From Glandiceps talaboti (lineage: Eukaryota > Hemichordata > Enteropneusta > Spengelidae), in the NCBI RefSeq assembly GCF_964340395.1, contig NC_135556.1, positions 22,323,723 through 22,387,722 of the forward strand: a stretch of 64,000 bases of DNA. Direction: 5' to 3'. Of this stretch, positions 17,101 through 29,624 are shown in pieces; the stretch's first letter is position 1, and every line of letters begins with the position of its first letter. Position numbers and translations under genes: made by a program. Under the pieces are notes generated by a model that did no database searches, was not told the DNA's origin, and saw only the letters and a program-made list of their open reading frames with translations.

Positions 17101-20100
17101 TGTCACTACAAGTTGCTTAGAAAATGAAACTACACATCTGCTATACGTTACTATATTAAACTATACGGTATAGTTTCTAGACAAGTGTTCATGCTGTTAC
17201 ATTTTGATTTGTAGAGCGAATTGATAGAAAATTCTTCCTTTTTTATCAAACTGTCAATACGAATTATGATTGTGGAATATTTGACTTTCAAGGGATTTGA
17301 TTTTCACATAACACTTGTTGAAATCGTCATATAGTATAATCATCATTTACCAGTTTGACTGTTTTCCATTTCTGTTGACTTTTCTACTTTTCATGATTTG
17401 CCTTGATTTGTGCCATCCTAATCACTTGACTTCTTCAGAATCATAGGGCTAATTGTTAAGGGTCAGCATATACAAAACATGTTTATCACTCTGACTCATG
17501 AGTTGATATTCTATATAAATGTAGTACATGTAACAAGAGAACCATCTCCTTAGAGAGCACTGATGGCCTTGTTTAGAAAGTTCAGAAAATACAGAAAATT
17601 AGAAATCATCTAACTTACTAAGAAACATGTAGGTGAACGCATCACCTTGGGAACACTGGACTAGTTTTCTAGGTTGCCAGTAACAAATCAATCATATTAT
17701 TGACGTACCACATACTGCTGCATTCATAATCATAACTAATATTAAACATCATGGTTTCCCGCAGTTTGCTTTGTGTTTTGTGTTTTGAAACAGGAGGGGG
17801 TAAACATAATGTGCCAAATGTTCCTCAATATAAGCTTGTGGACACTAAGCCTACCTTCCCAGGTTGCCAGGAACAGATCATGCTATTAACCTTGCGCCAT
17901 ACTGCTGCATTCAGTACTCTTTATACCGAACAACATCATCGTAGTTTATTGCAGTTTGATTTGTATTTTGTATCAGTAGGGAGTAAATGTAATGTACATG
18001 TATGCTAGTCGCATTGTTCCTCAATATAAGATTGCTACAATAGATCAGTGAAATTGCTCAAAATGCCATTCTTTCATTTTGAAACCATTTTCATCAATGT
18101 GTAAACTTACAAACAGTATCACAATAATTTCTGTCACTGTGTCAGTGTAATGAATTTTTTAGTGATCCTTGTGAAAATCACGAAGGATGCATCATATGTG
18201 ATAAAAGTCATAACATCAGCAAGGAAGTTATAGATACAGTAGTGCTGCAGAGATATTCTATTATGGCAAACAGGGTTTGCAATGTTTATTATGGTGTTTT
18301 TTTTAATTTCAATTTTTTAGTTATTTGTATAATAGTTTTGAATGCTCTAAGGCTGGTACTTACAAAGATGGAATGTATATTTATCTTGATAATGGTTACA
18401 CATACAACACTCTTTCCATAGTATGAACGTGACAGATTTTGTCACAAACCCCATCCAGTTTTGATCATCTTACCCCATGACAAAGTGGTTAAGTCTAAGG
18501 ATATTGAGAGATGGATTAGACTTTCATGTATCATAGGCAATACGTTATCTCACTGAGTAGACTGTTGCATTCAACAATACTACTTTCTTGCCGACTCATT
18601 AACCATGGTGATATTGCTTTTCCTCAATAGTTTTCCTCTTTCCTATTTGAGATTTATGATTTTTATCAGAAAGGTTGAGATGATGATCCTTCTTGCTACC
18701 AGACACATCAAATTAGGGATACTTCTTCAAGAATGATCTTGTATAACAAGAGACTGTTGGTAATATTTTCTCTTGATTTGGTCAAGTTTCATCTTTCTGT
18801 GTTGTCGTTTCAGGCATCATCATACAAAAGATCAGCTTTGGGAGCACAGAAGAAAAGGACAGGACCTAAACCAGAACTTACAGAAGAACAGAAACAAGAA
18901 ATCCGAGAAGCCTTTGATCTTTTTGATGCTGAAGGTGCAGGAACTATAGATGTCAAGGAACTCAAGGTAGGAGATTTAAATCCATTTGACGTAGAATAAA
19001 TTTGCACAAGAAGTTGAGACAAAAGACAGTGATATTTTCTGCATTTTTTCAAGTCTTTTTACTTGAATGAATTTGTAACCATTGTAGGTTATATTATCAA
19101 AGATTAAAAATTCCTCTTCTGTGTTTTTGAAAAACAATATTTACATACATGTACACGATAAGACAGCATCTGTTGACATTATTGAGGCAGCAGGTATGGT
19201 AGTAATCAATAGGTAATGATTATGAAACAAAAGTATAAATATATGCATGTTTATTGTTTTATTTGTATTTTTCTTCCAGTAAGGATTATCATAGGTACAT
19301 ATGAGATATCAACATTCCAAATTATGAAAATTTGAAACTTTAGAACATCATTCTGGCAAACCAGAGCATTCTTTCCACCAACACTATAAACCAGATGTCA
19401 GTCAGCTTGTAAAGAAAGTAATTTACTGTGATATAAAACAAATGTCTTATCAAAGTTTGTACTCTTTCTTGTTTTTTCTTAGGTTGCCATGAGGGCACTT
19501 GGCTTTGAGCCTAAAAAAGAAGAAATCAAACATATGATCCAAAACATTGACAAAGAAGGTTCTGGAACAATAGACTTCAATGACTTTGTAACATTAATGA
19601 CAGCTAAAATGGTGAGTTATATTATATTAGAATAATATTCTTCTTTTTTTAATTTTGTGCTAGGAATTGCACCCAGTGATTTTCTTTGTATGCAGACAAA
19701 TAAATACACACATAAGCACAATGGCACATTTCTACAAAAATCCATTCAGGTTTGGGACTATGTGATAGGATTATGTTGCATGCTTCATATCACATCACTA
19801 TGGAACTATCAAGGCTTTCCCAGTCAGTCCACAGGCTATGCCGGAGTCATCCAGGCCCGGCAAACATAGCACCTGCATGCTCTGTGTGAGTAAATTGTCC
19901 CCAACTGTTCACGTCATTACTCAAGAAGTCCCCCCAAGTTCATTCTCATGTTGTGAGTGAGAGATATGACTGAGTAATACAGCCTGCCCATCAAGTCTGT
20001 CGAACACACCCTTGTTTTGGATCAGTCATAGGAAAATCCCCTGTCTACAGGATTCAAACCCATGACCTCCTGACTGGTAATCCTGAGTTCTATTAAACCA

Positions 20101-23100
20101 CTATGCCACAGGGAGCCAGTTATAATAATATTCTTTATCAGTACAAATGAATTTAAAAATTTGTTAAATGGTCCCCACTGAGCAGCACCCTGGAGTCCTA
20201 GTGTTAAAGCAAGAGGAAAACGGAGGTACCTGAAAAACGTGTGTTGTATGGTAGGGTCAAAATGAGCATCACACTCCTACATACAGATCTGGTTATTTTG
20301 TAATCAAACCTATCCAGCGCTTTGAAACTAGACTACAGTAGTATACATGGAACACAAACTAACCACTTGATAGCTGACAATCCTGAAGATGAGTCTCGGA
20401 TGACAGCACACATCTTATTGAAAATGACTACTATGTATTGAAATATAATAGAGAAAGTTTCAAGTACATATTTGTCTGAAATCATGCTGGATATACAGTA
20501 AAATAATAAAATGTAAGATCTCGCAAAATTCACTTATGTACTACAGAAATGGTTTCAATGTCAACATTTGTTTTGTCACAAGAAAATAGAAGCCTTTTGA
20601 ATTAACTGCTACATCCAAAGCCTGCTATTACAGCAGAATAAGATGAAGGATTTATAGGAAAATATTCCATCGTTTTGGAACATTACCAACAGAGAAATGA
20701 AGTTACAATGTTTCTTTATGCTATGAATATTTTTTTTTGAATATAGTAGTGCATTTTTAGTCAGCTTACATAGTTACCCAGTATGAGAAAAGTTCAAAAC
20801 TCTTATGAGAACAAAATCTTGAGGATGTATGAAACTGTGATAGTTTTGTTCTATTTGAAATGTATTGTGCATAAACTTTACGTCATTGTAGCTTTATCAA
20901 CGTAAATGTCGGTGATGCCGTCTGTAGGGCATGAGTGTATGCAGTGGAAATGCGTCATATATATTCTTAGATGCCACAGGCTGACTTGCAACTATTGTTA
21001 TAATGGAGAAAATCGGTGTATTGACATTAACTGACAATTTCAAACTATTATCCCAAGTACATAATGTGAACAATTCATTCTGTTATCCTGACAAGTAATC
21101 ATAGACAACAAAAAACATACCTTTCCCTATATTTATCTCCAATTTGAGCCAAACGTATTTAGTTGTCACTGCAGTAATTTTGTCATTTTATAGATAAGAC
21201 ATTCTATAGATATGGAGAACATGAAACTTCCACAATACATATGAGTACAATGTACAAGGAAGGAAAGAAAGATAATTTGAATTGTTGAGATAATACATTT
21301 ACATCTTCTATGAGGAGGCCATATTGGTTACATTGGTTTCCATAACAACCCAAGTTGGTCTTTGTCCATATCAATTATACATTCTCAAGGGGTTTAACGA
21401 TATGCTTGTTTTTGTCATGTAATACATTGTTGCCCATCCATCTACCATATTCTGTTTTTAAAAAAATAAATTAATAATCTACAAAAGGAACATTATTTTA
21501 TATCCTCAATTTTTGCTAAACTTTTCGCTACTTGGATGTAAATGTTTCAGTTTAACTGTTTGTAGTTGAGATAATCAGACTTGTACTTTTACAATTAAAA
21601 TATAGTTAACTTGAACAGCACAATCGTTTGGGGTCAATAAAATCTTATCCACATTGCTATATTCCTTGTTTGACTTGACAAGAAAACTTATAAGGATTGC
21701 TACCGATGTTTTCTTGGTGAGTGATACCATTACTTTGATAGATTATAGTATTGAGAAGCCAAATTATTGTCTTTGAAACGAAAATATGGATTATATACCT
21801 TGGTCGCTCTATATCACTGATTCTGAGGTGCTCGAAATATGGGTAAAAAAAAAACATTCCAAATTGCCAGTTTTTCCCAATATTTAATAAGTTATGCTTT
21901 CAAGAGGTGATATGATTATATTATTCCCCAATAATTTTCCTCATTCAGCCAAGAAAAATACTCATGACCTAAGGGTTTATCACTACTCATCTAGCGACTC
22001 ATAGTGACAAGGCCACTTAGATCATTCATTTTTCCTTGATTGTTCCATTGTAAATGATTTGTTATGAATATGATCCTGTTATTTGTGGTGTTGGAATATG
22101 CATTAAATAGCTACACTAGACATGATTTGGCAACATTCTCATGAGATATGGTAGGCAAAGAAAGTATAGCAATGTTGATACAATTTTTTTGCAAACCAGA
22201 CAATGTACTACCAAACCAGAGTAACTGTAGAGTTTCAATTAGGTGATGTGATGTTTTTTACATCCCACACAGTGTTTTTTGTTACAAATGACACAAACAA
22301 AATACAGGCACTTATAGCATACACATGTACATGAAATGTTATATTTTATCTCACTGTTAACACAAATGAACAGTTTGTGTTTGAATCTTCTTTGTTTCAT
22401 CTGACAGTGATGTTGATTTGTGTTCACAGTGAGATAAAATGTATCATTTTATATGCTTGCATGCTATCAGTGCCTTTATTTTGTTTTAGGTAATCTGTAA
22501 CAAAAACGTAGTGTGCGATGTAAAGAATTCATGCCACATAAATTAAAACCCTAGGCTATAGTTACTCATGTTTGGTAGTATTAGAAATATTGGCAAGATT
22601 TTGAGTAGTCAGCCAACATTCTTTGTCAGGTTTACTGTCTTCAAATTGTAAGATGATGATCTATGGAAGAGATTCCACTGATATCGCTCTGATATACTGA
22701 TCAGTTTTAATCTTTGAAATTGGATACAGACTAAAACATGGACAGCTGAATGAAACTGTGGGTGTACTGTCAGCCCTAATGGATTAGTCTAACTTGTTTT
22801 CATCATCAACAAATGACAATGATAGAACCTGCTATAGCATGAAATATATTAGGTGTCTCAAACCAGATGTATTTTACAGTGTAAACAAGTGAAAATGTTA
22901 TAAATCTTGCCTAATGTGGGGTTTTTTAATAATTTACAGTATACGTGTATTCCTGCGTTCAGGCTGCTTATCAGAGGATATACACTGCTTTCAGTACCGA
23001 GATATGATTCTTTGTATCACTTGGGATATCAAGATGTCTACAGGACAAAAGTACTTGGTTATGAATAATACATTACAAAATACTGCTGTCAGCCATGTTG

Positions 23101-24751
23101 TGCACATACAGTTGAAGCTATCAGTCACAATATGGTCTTACTTTCAAAGTATAGTATTTAACACGTCACTGTACAATATTTTACCCACAACTCTCTCTGA
23201 TTTGTACTGTTGGACCTCATCTCCTTAAAGTCAGACAAATCTCTCCTGTGCACAGGATTTTGTAAAAACATTTTTTCCATTTGCAATGTGTAGAATTGCC
23301 ACTGATGAGTTTCTGAATACCCATTTTCATCGGTTCTGGTAGCAATGATTTATTGCAGAAATAGTAGCAATTTTAGAAATTTGTCAACAGATTTTCTTGA
23401 GACATGCACTATATTTGCAACGAAACTAAGGAAAATATATGTACCTGATATGCCTCTGCCAAAGATATAGATTTATTTGAGTCATATCAGGTGTATATAT
23501 TTCAGTTTGATTCTACCAAAAAAAGAAAGTGTTTCCTGGTCACTCCAATTTCTTCCTTCATTAAAACTAAACCCACAGAGTCCATGTTATAGGAGTTTGT
23601 CACCTGTGTGGTCTTCCCAATATATGTCAAAGTTTAAATAAAATAATATTGTTGGTAGAAGTGTATTGTTTATGCTTTTCTTCTGAATGAAAGTTAATTT
23701 GTGTCTTACAAATACAAATCATTGATTTGTTTGTTTATGCATTTATTTATTTATTTGTTTGTTTACAGAGTGAGAAAGACTCAAAAGAAGAGATCCTTAA
23801 AGCATTTAGACTATTTGATGATGATGAAACTGGTAAAATCTCATTCAAGAACCTCAAGAGAGTTGCCAAGGAACTTGGAGAGAATCTCACAGATGAAGAA
23901 TTGCAGGTAAGGATGTTTACAAATGACAAGTCAAAATAATGTCGTGTCAGGAAAAGAAGGAATTTATTTACAAAGATGTATAAATTATAAATTAACACAG
24001 TTCAGGTAAGCATTCCTGTAAGGAATATTTTTCAGTTTGTCATATAAGTTACTATAAGTTGCCTAAATAAAAAAAAAGACAAATTACTATGGTTTAAATG
24101 TTGCAGTATGTATCTATGTATGTCAACCATTTTAATGACACATATTTGAGTAGAGGAAAACAATTCAGACAAAGCTATCTAAAAAGTTGGTCCTAAACAA
24201 AAGAATAATCCTCGCAAGTCGGTCAAAATCATAGTTTTGTTCAGTAGTAATGAATGGATCTATCCACACTGAATGCTTGTTTGAGCAAATATGTCGTCAA
24301 TATTTTCTACTCAGATTTCAGGGCTCGAAATTAACAGTAGTCCTGTGTCCACAGACTACAATTCTTGTTATGGGGCTACCATAATTTGCAGCTGGTCCTT
24401 TGCAGCTAGTAGCCCACTTAGGCTACCACTGATTATGCAATGATTTAAAGTATGGAAGATTTACGGACATAAAAGTATTTTAAAATAACACATATATTTC
24501 CAATAGTGGCAGCAGTTCTTAGTATTTGAACAAATTATAGCAATCAAGAGATTATTACATTGCATAGAGTACCCCCTATTCACTGGAATAATTCATGCAT
24601 TGCTTGCCTCAGGAACTGTATTCAGAATTGACATGCTCCGTTTTTTTTTCCCAACTGTCAGGAAATGATTGATGAAGCAGACCGAGATGGAGATGGTGAA
24701 ATCAATGAAGCAGAATTCTTAAGGATTATGAAGAAGACTAGTCTGTACTAG
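11125..24751 (+). CDS. CETN2: Centrin, CETN1/2 type (caltractin), complete
   Basis: Five coding exons: 11125-11127, 18814-18966, 19483-19611, 23769-23906 and 24662-24751, giving 170 aa (human CETN2 is 172). Exon 1 contributes only the ATG, directly followed by GTAAGT; exon 2 starts [10 protein letters not shown]. Centrins are EF-hand proteins of centrioles and basal bodies, and also bind XPC and nuclear-pore factors. Four EF loops are visible: [36 protein letters not shown] and [12 protein letters not shown]. Only the fourth is fully canonical; loop 3 ends in Asn, as in human CETN2. The C-terminus KKTSLY is the CETN1/2 hallmark and separates it from CETN3. It is divergent from NSDHL with a shared promoter. 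The assignment of the start codon to a 3-base coding exon rests on homology (MASS...) and a good donor. CETN1 of mammals is a retrocopy, so CETN2 is the better name. Confidence 0.95.
11637..11660 (-). repeat. Right arm of the 24-nt inverted repeat
   Basis: Reverse complement of 10197-10220 with no mismatch; identity stops abruptly on both sides. This arm lies in centrin intron 1, about 510 bp downstream of the splice donor. Confidence 0.9.
16443..16670. mobile_element. Foldback (long-TIR) element, truncated copy
   Basis: The block starting AAAGTGGCCATATGGAT and running through CTTCCTACTTGAAAA, AGACCAAGTCTGTGTTTG and TAACTCAATA matches the left arm of the element at 37577-37927. After a short centre the arm returns inverted (GCAATTTATTGAGTTACAAAC) and is lost after about 16670. 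Two copies with the same end sequence support a mobile family without coding capacity. Confidence 0.7.
17658..18032. repeat. Diverged tandem duplication, unit ~190 bp
   Basis: Markers recur in order about 190 bp apart: AGGTTGCCAG (17670, 17861), CATACTGCTGCATTCA (17710, 17899) and GTTCCTCAATATAAG (17819, 18015). It lies in centrin intron 1, about 0.8 kb before exon 2. The copies are quite diverged, so the event is old. Confidence 0.7.
19643..20123 (-). mobile_element. tRNA-derived SINE, apparently complete, with 12-bp target duplications
   Basis: Read on the minus strand, the element starts at about 20123 with a tRNA-like head. It has an A-box-like TGGCATAGTGG (20108-20098) and a B box GGGTTTGAATCC (20061-20050), about 37 bp apart as in pol III promoters. 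It ends in an A-rich tail (T run at 19643-19655 on the plus strand). Both sides carry AATAATATTCTT (19631-19642 and 20124-20135), a perfect 12-bp target-site duplication. The body is about 480 bp with no long open frame. It sits in centrin intron 3, antisense to the gene. The perfect duplication suggests a fairly recent insertion. Confidence 0.85.
22257..22524. mobile_element. Foldback element with ~120-bp imperfect inverted arms
   Basis: The left arm runs from TTTACATCCCACAC (22257) through TTTTTTGTTACA, GGCACTTATAGCAT and ATTTTATCTCACTGTTAACA. The right arm returns the same markers inverted: GTTCACAGTGAGATAAAAT (22421), ATGCTATCAGTGCC, TGTAACAAAAACG and GTGTGCGATGTAAA (to 22524). No ORF lies inside, and it is unrelated in sequence to the foldback family at 16443 and 37577. 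No clear target duplication was seen. Confidence 0.65.
23293..23352. repeat. Short dispersed repeat, copy 2
   Basis: Shares a core of about 26 identical bases (containing GAATACCCATTTTCATC) with 8329-8355, same orientation. See the entry at 8314. Confidence 0.65.
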
Positions 24752-27269
24752 ATAGAAAGTATTACTTAAAGACTATAACACCCTAACACACAAAGCAACC
24801 CATTGTACAGTTGTACTATATATAGCCCAGTTCTGTCCAGCTACACTGTTGTATTGTCGTTCTGTGTTCAATTTGTAACACTTTTTTTTTGACTTCTACA
24901 ATGACATATTTTGAGATGCATATTGAAGATTAATATTTTGAATTTGTTTTGCCTTTCCTTCTCTAAAGACACAGATACATATTAAATATTAATATTTTGT
25001 ATATTTTTGTGATACACATTGAATATTAATATTTTATATGTAAGGTCATTCAAATATTTCAATATTAACATTGGGGACGTTTGAAGATCAGATCACATGG
25101 TCCTAATTTATACTTATGGAGACTGTTGTTTAATAATTTTCAAAGGTTTACATAAAATCCCTATTTCGTCATTTTATAAGTATTATACTTTAGTATACAG
25201 ATTCTGAAAACACGTAAGATTAAGTTAAAACCTGGTTAAAGAAGCCATCAAACAAAACCCAATTCTTGTCATTATTATGAAATTGTTCTTGTTTGCAGTG
25301 GAATTTTCAAAAAGTGACTGTGTACCTTGTATATATCTAGCTTTGTGTAGGAAAGAGATTAATTAATTATTGGTTTCTCCAAAAAATATGTGTTTTGTCT
25401 GTTTCTGTGTTTTTTGAGTCAGAGTGTTATTGTTTTGATGTGTTCTATTTGAATGGTCTGTATGTCAAAGTTTTATCTGTATAGTATAGGTTCAGATTTC
25501 CATCCAATGTTTACAGTGTTGCAAACAGTGCTGGAAACCACCAGTAGTTACTGAACAGTAGGGATGTGAACCAAACTGATTAAAGTCTGATGCATTGTAC
25601 ACTTCGCGATTTCTTTTTGGCTGTTATGTTTACTGTCATTTGTTCTTTGTGAGTGCTTGTTACATACATCTGACACCACACCATAGGCGTTCCCATACCA
25701 AATCTCATCGCTGAGTTAATTCACTCAACAAATGAGAACACGTAATGTGCCGAAACATACGGGTACAGTTCTTCATAGCGCTCTGTTCAAAAAGGGCATG
25801 AGCACAGAGTGCAGACAACGATGTTATCATTATTGTTTGGTGGTTCTCTTTCTTTCAATTTCGAACATTGAGTGTATATATTGTAAGACTGATTCTGATT
25901 GGCTACTCATAAGTGCAAGATTTAGTACAGGTAAGCCTATGGTGTTGTGTCAGATGTATGCAAGGAGTGCTCACAAAAGAACAAACAATAGTAAACGTAA
26001 CAGCCAAACAGAAATCGGGACGAGTACAATACATCAGATTTCAATCAGATTGGGATGTGAACCTGATATCTATTTATGTTGATATGCAAACAGTCAAAAC
26101 ATATCGGTCACAAATGAGTGTCCTGCATGCAACAAATTCTTGATATTTGTAAGTGAGTTATAGTGAAGAAATACTCGTAGGAATTAAACTTTTGTCACTG
26201 TTCAATATCTATCTAAGCCAGTATTATACAAATGGCCACATGTGGTACGTACTGATATCTTCCAATTATTTCACATCTTGTATTGATCTCATGCAGGTTT
26301 ATGTACTTAATACCTATACTCTCTGTTTACCCCTATGGCTAAATATAATATTTTCTGTACATGTACATCATTGCTCTTCTCTACATGTCCATGTCAAGTT
26401 GTACTCAGTAACTCTTTGTCTCTATTAAAAGTCAAGTTTTTCTTTACTCCTACAATCTTTCGGTTGTTTCATTGTGAGAGTTATCAGATTAAAATCTGAT
26501 CAAGGCAAAGGCATGATTTGTTGTATTTACCATATTTCATGGTATTTGAGATTAGCATTTTCTTTTTACGTCAAGTATCCACCCTCTCAATAGTTGCTAT
26601 GATTGTCAATGTTGTATGTTTTCCATACGTACGATGAATGCATTGCAATAAGTGTATGATTCATAACATATTATTACACCTTGACGTTCTTACACAAGCT
26701 GTCATTGGTCAAAATCGAATAACATGACGTTCTTTAAATAGACTTTTGCCCTGCACTATTGCCTGCTGGAGTTATTCCGACCGTTACACATCTAATCGCA
26801 TTTTTTTATCCAATGTTGCAAGCTTGAGATGACAAAGACACTACAGTGAGACATACAAGCTATATAAAGATAATTACAGATTAGCTGATCAAGCTCCTAC
26901 AAATAATGCCATGTCCGTACTCGATGGTTATCCACAGTTTAGAAATGCACCATCAATGGGAAACTTTTCTATTGATAACGAATGATGATGAATGAAGAGT
27001 AGCTATGTGAATGAGTGGACGATGTAATAAATTAATAACACATGCACTTAGGCAATATTACAGTTTCATGCCTGCCCTCAGGCTGGCACTCTACCAACAT
27101 TTTGATGATGCCCTCGCTGAAATTGCCCTCGCTGGCTGTGTTATTATTTAACTATGATAGGTCATATTGTAGCAAGAGATGTGAATAAGATGTAAATAGA
27201 TAATGTTTTTAAAAAAGTATGACAGTGGACACCTAACATATATAGAAAAGAAATGAAAAATATCAACCA

Positions 27270-27545
27270 CCCTAGACTGACAATAGATTCCTAGCTGTAA
27301 TCAAGTACATGTATATCCGTCAGCCTGGCAAAGTTATGAGCAATGGACTGACACAATAGATTCCTAGCTGTAATCAAGTACATGTATATCTGTCAGCCTG
27401 GCAAAGTTATGAGCAATGGACTGACACAATAGATTCCTAGCTGTAATCAATTTTTCCTGTTAGTCTGGCAAAGTTACGAGCAATGGACTGACAATAAATT
27501 CCTTGCAGTAATCAATTGTACCTGTTAGACTGTCAACTTTGGACT
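27270..27545. repeat. 73-bp minisatellite, ~3.7 copies
   Basis: CAATAGATTC recurs at 27281, 27354 and 27427, an exact 73-bp spacing; a fourth copy is shortened and diverged. The unit contains CCTAGCTGTAATCAA and GTCAGCCTGGCAAAG. The first two copies are nearly identical. Confidence 0.85.
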
Positions 27546-29397
27546 GGTTGCCAACTAAAAATGTCAGTAATCTTTAAATATTAGTTGTTGAATAAAATCA
27601 AACTCAAGTGACTGCAAATGTTTGTACATTTCTTTATTTGCTCAACACTCATTATTTTAATGTGTTGATATCAAAAGACAATTATGCGAACATATTAAAT
27701 TTATGAAATGTGATAAAGATATTGAAATTGTGAACACAGATGAGGTGTATTAAGCATGTATAAATGAACAGTGGTAGAGTGGAATGGCTTTATAGTAAAT
27801 GTGGTACAGTATATTCAATTTAGACGATTCAATTTGAATGGAAGATACTTAACAGAGTCTGTCTGTGTGTTGACATTATACTTTGCATAATGGCCAGTAG
27901 GAGCTTTAGGCTATTGATGATATTATCACATAGGTAGAAAGAAACCTCTATAAAGGCATATGATCAAGAACTCGTTATTTTTGTCATGAGTTTTACAATC
28001 ATTAAAGATAGAGAATTCATCTAATCTCCCTTTCATACTCTTGTGTAAATAAATGCATGTACACTGAAGCCTTAAAACTCTATTGGCAATTTGATATATC
28101 GATGTCTTGCATTGCTTTCTTTATGGAACTAATAACTCCAGACATGCATGATTATAATAGCATATAGCAGTCTAGTCATTGTGAAGCTGTCTAGGAGTTG
28201 TGTCTCATTGTAGACACAATATTTGGATAAATGACAGGTGCTCATGAAGCCGTCATAACAACATCTATGCAAGTGAGCTGCGAGTCATGAAGTAACTATT
28301 AGTTCATAACTCAAATTTCAGCCTGTCAGCCTCTTCATCATGCCTATGATACAACAGGGTTTTATTGCACGTAGAGATATACCAAAACATAGATATCATT
28401 ATTCTGTTATTTTTTAGATCTCTCGGTTTCAAGAATTTCATATCTCTAGTGGATATATAACTTAAAAATGATAAAATTTGTAGAATAGAATTTTCACCAT
28501 AGGGCAACTGAACTAAGGTTCATTACCATTAAACAATTAAAGTGTGGAAAAGTTGATGACTTTACTGTACTGGACTTTACAAAATTTGGAAGATGTATTT
28601 GTAATTTGAAACCATCATAAATATTAAACCAGGCAACCACCAAGCATTATGGCATACATGATTTATGCTATACAATGCTGGAATAGTCATTTTTCCATTG
28701 AACGGTGTTTGAGAAATGATTTCAATGCTTTGCTAACACATCGCTGTCAATTATGCTACCATGGCAACAAGAGAATCCCTGACAGCAATGTTTCATTGTA
28801 ACACCAATTAGATAATGAACATTTGATTGTCTACCATACACATATATGGATCAATAGGAACTCATTACACTTCAAACAGTTTCCAACATGGAAACTATCG
28901 TCTGACCAAACGGAAATTCGTCACGAGTACTGTTTTACTCAACTGGAAGCACAGCAGACCACCACAGAACTGCTGTGTGTCACTTGATCTTAAATTAATT
29001 TTACTTCTACTTTATAGTCATGGTTACATAGGTATTAAAAACTGTTAAATTTTGAAAATAATGTTGAGAAATTTCAAACAATCATAATCAATACCCCATG
29101 TCGCTATGACATGGAGCAATATTTTGGCGTATATATACTTTACATATACATCCTCACTGGGCCCTATACAGTATACTCACTGCGGTATGAATGCAAACAC
29201 GTACGTGATCGAGGTGATGTGAAGCATTTACAAAGTGCTCTCTGATTGGCTCTTGAGAAAGACTAATTAGCATACGAAAGGGGAAAAATTCATAACAGTA
29301 CGTGCTGAAATGGTTCAGAACTAGTATGCCATTGCATCGCTTAGTGTAAATGTATCTCCCCTAATACATCCATGGTCAGTGTCAACATAGGAGCTGT

Positions 29398-29501
29398 TAG
29401 TCCTGCTTACAGACGGTGCACGAGTATGTATTACTGACTTGAAATAGGAGGGACAATTGTCAGAATCGAGTCCCGGATTACTCCGTATGCAAGCAGGACT
29501 A
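29398..29501. mobile_element. 104-bp MITE with TIRs and a perfect 9-bp target duplication
   Basis: The ends are inverted: left TAGTCCTGCTTACAGACGG and right, reverse-complemented, TAGTCCTGCTTGCATACGG (about 21 bp with 3 mismatches). Both flanks are AGGAGCTGT (29389-29397 and 29502-29510). A 9-bp duplication is typical of Mutator-like transposons, so a MULE-type MITE is the best guess. It lies 123 bp before the COMMD6 start codon, in its promoter or 5' UTR. A related right end lies at 29909-29942. Confidence 0.8.
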
Positions 29502-29624
29502 AGGAGCTGTGAACTGACTAATCACAACCTTCGATGTAAGTGCCTCAAATCGATCACTGGGGACAGTGTTGCTGTATTTATAATCACCTGACAGGTCATG
29601 TGCTGGGTTCAGAGGTCAGCTGGC

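Larger units (their letters stand above)
11128..18813 (+). other. Centrin intron 1 (7.7 kb)
   Basis: No exon of another gene was recognised on either strand. It holds the 24-nt inverted-repeat arm (11637-11660), a diverged ~120-bp tandem pair near 13055-13240, a foldback-element copy (16443-16670) and a ~190-bp diverged tandem duplication (17658-18032). The remaining sequence is ordinary AT-rich intron. Confidence 0.75.
19612..23768 (+). other. Centrin intron 3 (4.2 kb)
   Basis: It contains the SINE (19643-20123), a foldback element (22257-22524) and copy 2 of the short dispersed repeat (about 23300-23350). The remainder (20136-22256 and 22525-23290) shows no gene or clear repeat. Confidence 0.75.
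24752..29624. other. Centrin 3' UTR and intergenic DNA before COMMD6
   Basis: No coding exon is recognised. Three related AT-rich passages with TTAATATTTT near 24930-25035 lie in the presumed centrin 3' UTR; no canonical AATAAA is found nearby. The stretch also holds a 73-bp minisatellite (27270-27545) and a MITE (29398-29501). Open frames up to 116 codons (for example 25732-26082) look like chance. Confidence 0.7.

Noticed and set aside
25732-26082. 116-codon ORF downstream of centrin
   Set aside because: Ordinary composition for a chance frame; no homology recognised, and a different overlapping frame is also open.
25732-29388. Possible further TIR element around 26640-27180
   Set aside because: Some inverted-looking words (TAATAACAC, GCCCTCGCTG) but the arms do not align convincingly.
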